Shown: positions 58,099 to 64,000 of the stretch, in pieces | Layout of the letters: each line of letters begins with the position of its first letter | Position numbering within the stretch: position 1 is the first letter of the stretch | Origin: Amaurobius ferox | Lineage: Eukaryota > Arthropoda > Arachnida > Araneae > Amaurobiidae | DNA length: 64,000 bases | Assembly: GCA_951213105.1 (NCBI GenBank) | Contig: OX578134.1 | Span: forward strand, 139,537,793 to 139,601,792 | Direction: 5' to 3' | Position numbers and translations under genes: made by a program | The notes under the pieces: generated by a model | The model's database searches: none | Told to the model about the DNA's origin: nothing | What the model saw: only the letters and a program-made list of their open reading frames with translations

Positions 58099-58886
58099 AT
58101 GGATGTTACATATAATAATGGTATGAAAAAAAAAACTATGTCTTTCTTAAATATAGAGAATCCTACTGAAGTGAAATCTATTTTTATATTTAATTGTGAA
58201 GGAAATAAATTAAAATCTCTTGAAGGAATAGAAAATTTAACTAATTTAGAAACATTAAATTGTGAAGGAAATAAATTAAAATCTCTTGAAGGAATAGAAA
58301 ATTTAACTAATTTAGAAACATTAAATTGTAGGGGAAATAAATTAAAATCTCTTGAAGGTATAAAAAATTTAACTAATTTAAAAGAATTATGTTGTGAAGA
58401 TAATAGATTAAATTCACTTGAAGGAATAGAAAATTTAACTAATTTAAAAAAAATATATTGTGGAGGAAATAAATTAATGTCACTTGAAGGAATAGAAACT
58501 AATTTAAATAAATTATATTGTGATAGAAATATATTAATGTCACTTGAAGGAATAGAAAATTTAACTAATTTAAAAGAATTATATTGTGAAGATAATAGAT
58601 TAACTTCACTTGAAGGAATAAAAAATTTAATAAATTTAAAATATTAGATGAAAACGATATTACATCTCTTGAAGGTATAAAAAAATTAACTAATTTAAAT
58701 AAATTATATTGTAGAGAAAACGATATTACATCTCTAACTGAATTAATATTTTTACCTAGAATAAATGAAATATGGTATGATGAAGATAATATAAATTTAC
58801 CCCTGATGTTAAGAAGATTTAGTAATAAGGTATATAATAACTCTGAAGACCATATTACAATATGGGACAGTATTTTTAAGTCTTAA
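58099..58886 (+). pseudogene. Leucine-rich-repeat protein (frameshifted)
   Basis: Start context TATATAAATGGATG. Eight LRR units of 22 residues (N-x-L-x-S-L-E-G-I-E-N-L-T-N-L-x-x-L-x-C) follow a 25-residue cap. The frame ends at a TAG at 58645-58647, but the repeats and a non-repeat C-terminal cap of about 70 residues continue in another frame to a TAA at 58884-58886, so one indel near 58640 truncates it. Two units (58192-58257 and 58258-58323) are identical at DNA level. Internalin/giant-virus-like LRRs bind proteins; target unknown. A truncated 182-residue product could still be made. Confidence 0.82.
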
Positions 58887-58903
58887 AAAATGTTTACTAA
58901 TAA

Positions 58904-59176
58904 ATGGAAGAGTTCAATAGTCTGAGTGGTTATCGTCAAACATATGTATTAGATGATTTATATCCTGGAAAATATGATCTGATATCATTGAAAAACATTA
59001 AAAACATGATTGCAGGTACAGCAATCGTAAAGTTAATTGTAGAAGGTGAAGAAAAAGAGTATTACCTTTCGAATAAACATGGACAACTTTCTAATAGATC
59101 GATAAATAAAATCAATAAAGGAAGATATATATTTTTATATTTAGGTGATAATAAATACATATTAGAGAAAGCTTAA
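58904..59176 (+). CDS. Accessory small gene family, intact copy, 90 aa
   Basis: Start context GTTTACTAATAAATGGAA, almost identical to that of copies 1 and 2 at the left end. It has M-E-E-F-N, L-Y-P-G-K-Y-D-L-I-S-L, a central beta region, N-K-H-G-Q-L-S-N (about residues 57-64) and K-G-R-Y-I-F near the end. It is the only full-length open copy of the family. A small single-domain beta-rich protein; role unknown, nucleic-acid binding is a guess. Confidence 0.7.
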   Translation: MEEFNSLSGYRQTYVLDDLYPGKYDLISLKNIKNMIAGTAIVKLIVEGEEKEYYLSNKHGQLSNRSINKINKGRYIFLYLGDNKYILEKA

Positions 59177-59214
59177 TATATTTTAGAGTAGAGTTAAAAA
59201 ATAATTCTAAATAA

Positions 59215-59436
59215 ATGGATCTTTATAAGATTAAAAAATCTCTAGAAAAGAAAGGAATTAGTGTAATAGCAAGATTTATAGAATCAAACGGTGATACTGG
59301 AACAGCATTTTTAAGTAATTATAATGATAAAGATCTTAAAAAACTTAGTAAGAATATTAAGTCATATTATGATTTTGGTGGAGAGAAAAAATTTAGTAAA
59401 GATTGTATACAACTTACTTTTATTGAAAAAAAGTAA
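59215..59436 (+). CDS. Small hypothetical protein, 73 aa
   Basis: Last gene before the right terminal repeat, start context CTAAATAAATGGAT. Lysine-rich, alternating helix and strand; the order 'I-S-V-I-A-R-F-I...' followed by a polar linker is loosely like the preceding gene, so a very distant paralogue is possible. No motif recognised. Confidence 0.58.
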   Translation: MDLYKIKKSLEKKGISVIARFIESNGDTGTAFLSNYNDKDLKKLSKNIKSYYDFGGEKKFSKDCIQLTFIEKK

Positions 59437-59596
59437 TTATATTTTATGTGATTTTCTAAGTGTATATTATATCTGGCAGTACTAGTAATTCTTTTAATAT
59501 ATTAAACTATAGTACTTTGTGTATATATTAAACTTTCCTTTTTTTTATTTATATTATTTATAAAACTCTATTTTATAACTCTATCTGTTCATAAAT

Positions 59597-60153
59597 AACT
59601 CTATAAAACACGTCCGTAAATTACGGACGCGTTTCGATATATTTTGAGTCACTTTGTAATCCTATTTTTAGGATTATTTTAAAGTTTATTTAGAGGATTC
59701 AAGTCCTCTTTTTTTCACGACTTTCATATAAATCCTTTTATTTTCTAAAAAACTTTGAAAAATAAAATAATTTTTTCACCATGTTCTCTTCTTTTATGAG
59801 GGGACTAACGGCCCCCTATTTATTTTAAAGCTTAGAGGACTTCCATTCATTTTGGAAGTCCTCTTTTTTTTTCACGCATTTATTTAATTTCACCGTTATT
59901 TACCTATGTATGAGGTAGCCTCAAAATGGGGCAGCCTATCTTTGATCTCTTTTATCACGCATTTATCTAAAAAAAAAAGTTAAAATTTGGTCTAAATGTA
60001 AAAAAGGCCTTATTTAGATATAAAATCATGTTTTTAATATTAAAATGGATCGATACCTTTTTTTATATATAAAAAAGATAAAAAATAAGTTATAAAATAT
60101 AGTTTTTAGTGTATATAGTACATGTGTGCTCGTAAGGTGGTTTAGATACTACT
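59597..60153 (-). repeat. Polinton terminal inverted repeat, right
   Basis: Inverted counterpart of 41385-41938, ending GGTGGTTTAGATACTACT. It contains the same palindromes in reverse order. Differences from the left copy are few and mostly in homopolymer runs, consistent with modest age. Confidence 0.95.
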
Positions 60154-60159
60154 AATGAC
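60154..60159. repeat. Polinton target-site duplication, right
   Basis: AATGAC, identical to the left hexamer. The adjoining flank 60156-60200 has 'atgacattta' repeated inverted 30 bp on. Confidence 0.93.
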
Positions 60160-63100
60160 ATTTAAAATTAATAATTTTACCCACATTTAAAATGTCATGC
60201 TATCTTGTAATAAATAGAAAAATGTGGATTTTTGAAAATACAGTTTTGAGATTGAATTCCATATATTCAGAATAATATAATATTCATAAGATATATTTTT
60301 TTTATAAAGATTCCTGTTTCATACATAAAACCTTCTATTTAAATAAAATGTTCATTAGCTGTTATATTTGTATTTTTATTTATCCTTCGGATCTCTGATG
60401 TTGATGATTTTGCTTTTACTTTAGGTATGTTTACATACATGAAATTCGCCCTAGAATCAACATTTATTAAGAATTATCCAAATTTAACTCATTTATTAAT
60501 AATACTTGACGACTATTTTATCTATTATTAAATAACACAATTGTTTTTTATACATTTAAAAAAATAGTAGGAAATAAGAAAGTACTTGTTGTCATGCTCC
60601 CAAAAACAATTTTCATTTATATAATTTAACAGTTGTGTCTGTGAAAATGTTTATTGTGACATACTGCAGTTGAAGTAATTTTAGAGGATCGCAATACGGT
60701 TTCTTTTAAATTGTATCCTAACGTGTAAATTATTTTTTAAAATAGTTTCTGAAAAAAAATTTAAGCAGAAAAGGCAGCATCTCTTAAAGATATTTGTTAC
60801 AGATAATTGTACATAAAACTCTCTAGGAATAGTTGAAGACGTTATGTTGCTGCAGAACTTACAATACAACCATGAATATCGACACCTCTGAACCTTGATT
60901 TTAATATTTTGGGAATTGGTAGTGAGGAAAGTAAATCAAGAGTTGAGAATTAGTTCAAAATGACTGAAGAATCTAGTTTAAATTGACTAACGTATTTAGT
61001 TCAATTTTATTTCCCATTGATTCTATTTTAGCACAAATTAGCTAACGAATTACTTAATTTTAACTATTAATGCATTTTTGCTTGTTATATACATATTGTA
61101 AGTATAATTTTCATGAAAATATTCGAAATTGAGATTTTGACAAAATGCGACATTGAGAACCAGAAATGAAACTCATATATTGCATAAAAGGCATTGATTG
61201 GTTTGTGGTTCCTGATTGTCTGAAAAGAGACGTTTAAAACCTTTGACGACAAAATAACTTTATGATCAAATTTACGACAAGTACAAGAGCTGAGATCTTC
61301 CTGGCGTTACTTCGAGCATCTGCGGAGGAGACAACATGAACCTATCAGAAACCAGTGTTTAGGGAAAATCAATTTGCTCCAAATGAACTGGTCAACCAGA
61401 AGCTAAGATCCAGAGTGTGGAATCACCCCCCAGCCCCTACCTAGAGAATTTTTTTAAGAGACTTCACTTGCTTGCTGAAATTTAAAATGTGGAGTGTGAG
61501 CAAGTATTCCGTTTTAAAAATAAACGGATCATGCACGATTTAACAACCACATGTGCGACCAAGAAGTTGCGTGTTGCTAAAATGATATGATGTTAGCAAC
61601 GCCAGCTAAAGCATAAAAATAATCTTCATAGTGAGACTCTTACCCATTTTTATGATTTTTGCACATGTTTCCTGTCGTTCCTCTTCACGAATTTAAGAAC
61701 ATTAAAAAATACCAATTGTATTTGATGAACGTACGAGAAAAACATAGTTACAAAGGCAAAATAATGCCTATTTCTATGGATAATTCAGTCTGTAAATATA
61801 ATATATGTAAATATTTAACATGTAAATATTAGTATATTTATCCCAGAAATACAATGCGTCATAAAATGAATCATATGTGTATTGGTCACCACGCCTTTAA
61901 TTTTTGATTGGTTTCTATGTTACATTACAGAGGCCAACAGATAAGTGGAAAGTTAATGCATGCGAAACATAAGAACTTTAAATACTGTTCGAATACTTTC
62001 TTAAATGCTTCGTATGTGTACATGTGTCGGCGGCTGTGTGCATATTAGTCTATGTGTATGTATGTATTTGTGCATGTTTGAATGTGCATGCACAATAACT
62101 CAGCGAATAGACGTAATGGTATGGAACTTTACGTATATATACATTATGGAAGAAACTAGAACTAGATAGAATGATTTGTAATTAAAACTATAAGAACTAG
62201 AATTATTCATTAAAATTAAAGTGTTTTTGTATCATTAATTGATAGAAATACATAAAAGGAACTAGAATTATTCTTATTGTGATTCTCCATTATGTGTAGA
62301 TACAGTATGAAGAAAACTAGAACTAATTGAATTATTGGTAATTAAAATAATTAAAACAAAATTTATCCATTGGAAATTTAAAATTTTTAGAGCGTTACTT
62401 CATATGGAGAAACATATTAATGCATGTTGGGTCTCCAAAATTTACAAAAATATCGAATTTAAAATATTTTGTTAGTTCGTTTTATATACTTTTCAATGAT
62501 ACCTTATTTTTGTTTCAAGTTCTAATACAAGTTTGAAAAATGTAATTAAAACTACAGTTCGGATTCAGTACCACACATGTCATGAAGGAATTTTAAACAT
62601 CATTTTCTCGAGGAATATATATTGCAACTGAATATATTGCGATGTACCTTTTTTTCTAATAAACTGCTCAAACCTAGTAAGTAAACCTAATGAAAATTGT
62701 TCCATAATTATTATAGATTATACAGAAATAGGTTATACCATTTTGCGTATATGTATGGGCATTAATTATTATGCTTCATTTTCTAGTGATTGTTCTAAAA
62801 ATATTTAAATAAACAATGTTATGTACTGCCATGCTAAATACTCACTACAGTATACAAATAAATGTGCTTTGAATATACAAGAAATTAATACTGTAACTTC
62901 AGTATATTCTCAGAAATGGCACATGGATATTAGTTAAATTAAAGTTGTCGGTTAAGGAAGAAAATTAAAAAGATGAATTACGCTATGATGGAATCTACCA
63001 CTAATCTAGTATATATTACACACATTTTACAAATATAATATTAGGTGTTACTATGCTGTTTCTAAAGTGAAACAATAAAATTAAAAATTATTTTAAATAT

Positions 63101-64000
63101 TTTAATTTTTTTATGTAATAATCATGAAAACAAATGTTACGTTCGTGGACGTTAATGTCCACGACAGTCTTTTTCAACTTCAGAAAAAAAAAATTCATTA
63201 GAAACCGTGAATTTCCAATATAAAAAATTACAAACCTCTTAAGACAGCAACAGTTTTAGCGAAAGTATTTACAACAATTCTCTGTTAATTGTTTTCTGTC
63301 TTAGAGGTAGCGCCCATGTTCATTAAGAACAGTCTGAACATTCCTAAACATTTTAGCTCCGGTGAAAGCAATATTTATGTCCCTGTCTGAAACAAAGGCT
63401 ATAACTAATGTCAATCGACACAGGTTCAGTACAAGGGGAAAAATTGAGGTAAAATTAATGATCTGTTAGATGCAATTAGAGAAGAATTTCATCCAACTGT
63501 AGCAGGGTATTGGACTTGTGTACGCTTATCGACTTTCCCAGTGCTACTATTAGAGGTAAAGTATTTGGGTGCTTTGTTCACCAAGAATAAGAATAATGTT
63601 GTAAGATAGCATTAAGATGAAAATTGAACTTTTTTAAGCATCAATTGCTACAAATAAAATAGTAGTAATAGAAGACATTTACTTTTGGATTTTGTGATGT
63701 TTTGTAACTATATGATAATGAAATTGAATAAAATTTGTCACACCAAATTATTTTTATAGAAAAATGCCATCGAGAAAAAAATCAATTTTGCAAAATATAA
63801 TAAAATATACAACACATTAATATGTAGGTTTTCAAACTGTATATTATGACAAAGATGGAAAAATAGAAAAACATACTTTTGTTTAATCAAAATTCCAAAT
63901 CCTGGATGTATTTTACTAAAGTTCAGTAAGACTTTCTAATATGCTATATTTAGAATTTCATAATAATAAATGAAAGATGAAGTAAAATAATTGCTCGGCA
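60160..64000. other. Right flank, nothing recognised
   Basis: AT-rich DNA with no supported gene. Positions 62015-62095 are TG-rich low-complexity sequence. Positions 62150-62265 and 62308-62400 share 'aactagaact' and 'gtaattaaaa' words and may be an old tandem duplication. A somewhat less AT-rich stretch at 61300-61560 may be a decayed transposon but shows no usable motif. Confidence 0.45.

Larger units (their letters stand above)
41385..60153. mobile_element. Polinton/Maverick, complete ends
   Basis: An 18,769-bp element with AG...CT termini, long inverted terminal repeats, a 6-bp target duplication and the diagnostic gene set: protein-primed DNA polymerase B, retroviral-type integrase, packaging ATPase, adenain-like protease and two jelly-roll capsid proteins. 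Genes are tightly packed on two divergent strands meeting at about 52.8 kb. Coding DNA is very AT-rich and codons end mostly in A or T. A Helitron is nested inside. Decay is uneven: the polymerase is wrecked, while the protease, minor capsid, PLA2 and fibre genes are open. Confidence 0.97.

Noticed and set aside
61300..61600. Possible hAT transposase remnant
   Set aside because: Only a vague C-E-Q-V-F-like spelling in one frame with stops nearby; not supportable.

Overview
The window is eukaryotic: it is very AT-rich and gene-poor, with no bacterial-style gene packing outside one island, and it is full of decayed transposons (Tc1/mariner, a tRNA-derived SINE, a Penelope-like reverse transcriptase relic, MITEs, an LTR-like insertion, a Helitron). 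The repeat mix fits an arthropod, possibly an arachnid; that placement is inference. I recognise no host protein-coding gene, rRNA or tRNA gene.

The centrepiece is a complete-ended Polinton/Maverick (virus-like DNA transposon) at 41385-60153, 18.8 kb. It starts AG and ends CT, has inverted terminal repeats of about 555 bp, and is bounded by the 6-bp target duplication AATGAC (41379-41384 and 60154-60159). Its genes run outward from a short divergent promoter region at 52738-52813. Leftward on the minus strand lie a packaging ATPase, a two-transmembrane protein, a parvovirus-type phospholipase A2/zinc-ribbon protein, a retroviral-type integrase with a chromodomain, two small proteins, a protein-primed family B DNA polymerase and small accessory genes. 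Rightward on the plus strand lie a coiled-coil protein, an adenain-like protease with a membrane-active N-terminal region, the minor (penton-like) capsid protein, a 43-residue basic peptide, the double-jelly-roll major capsid protein, a fibre-like protein, an 'LSE-F-I' repeat protein, a leucine-rich-repeat protein and small genes of an unnamed family whose other copies lie at the far left end. The set is that of a virus: replication, integration, packaging, maturation, capsid, and probably attachment and membrane-penetration functions.

The copy is dead or dying. Its polymerase gene carries several stops and frameshifts and a 2.2-kb non-autonomous Helitron (45837-48069) inserted exactly at the exonuclease I motif. 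The major capsid and LRR genes each carry one frameshift. The integrase and ATPase frames have no ATG. Most other genes are intact. Every intact start codon sits in an (A/T)ATAAATG context.

The left flank (about 2.3-24 kb) is an ancient, multi-copy tandem segmental duplication whose copies differ by transposon insertions. From 24 to 41 kb there are minisatellites, MITEs, a fold-back element made of facing transposase fragments, a SINE and two transposase pseudogenes. The right flank (60.2-64 kb) shows nothing recognisable.
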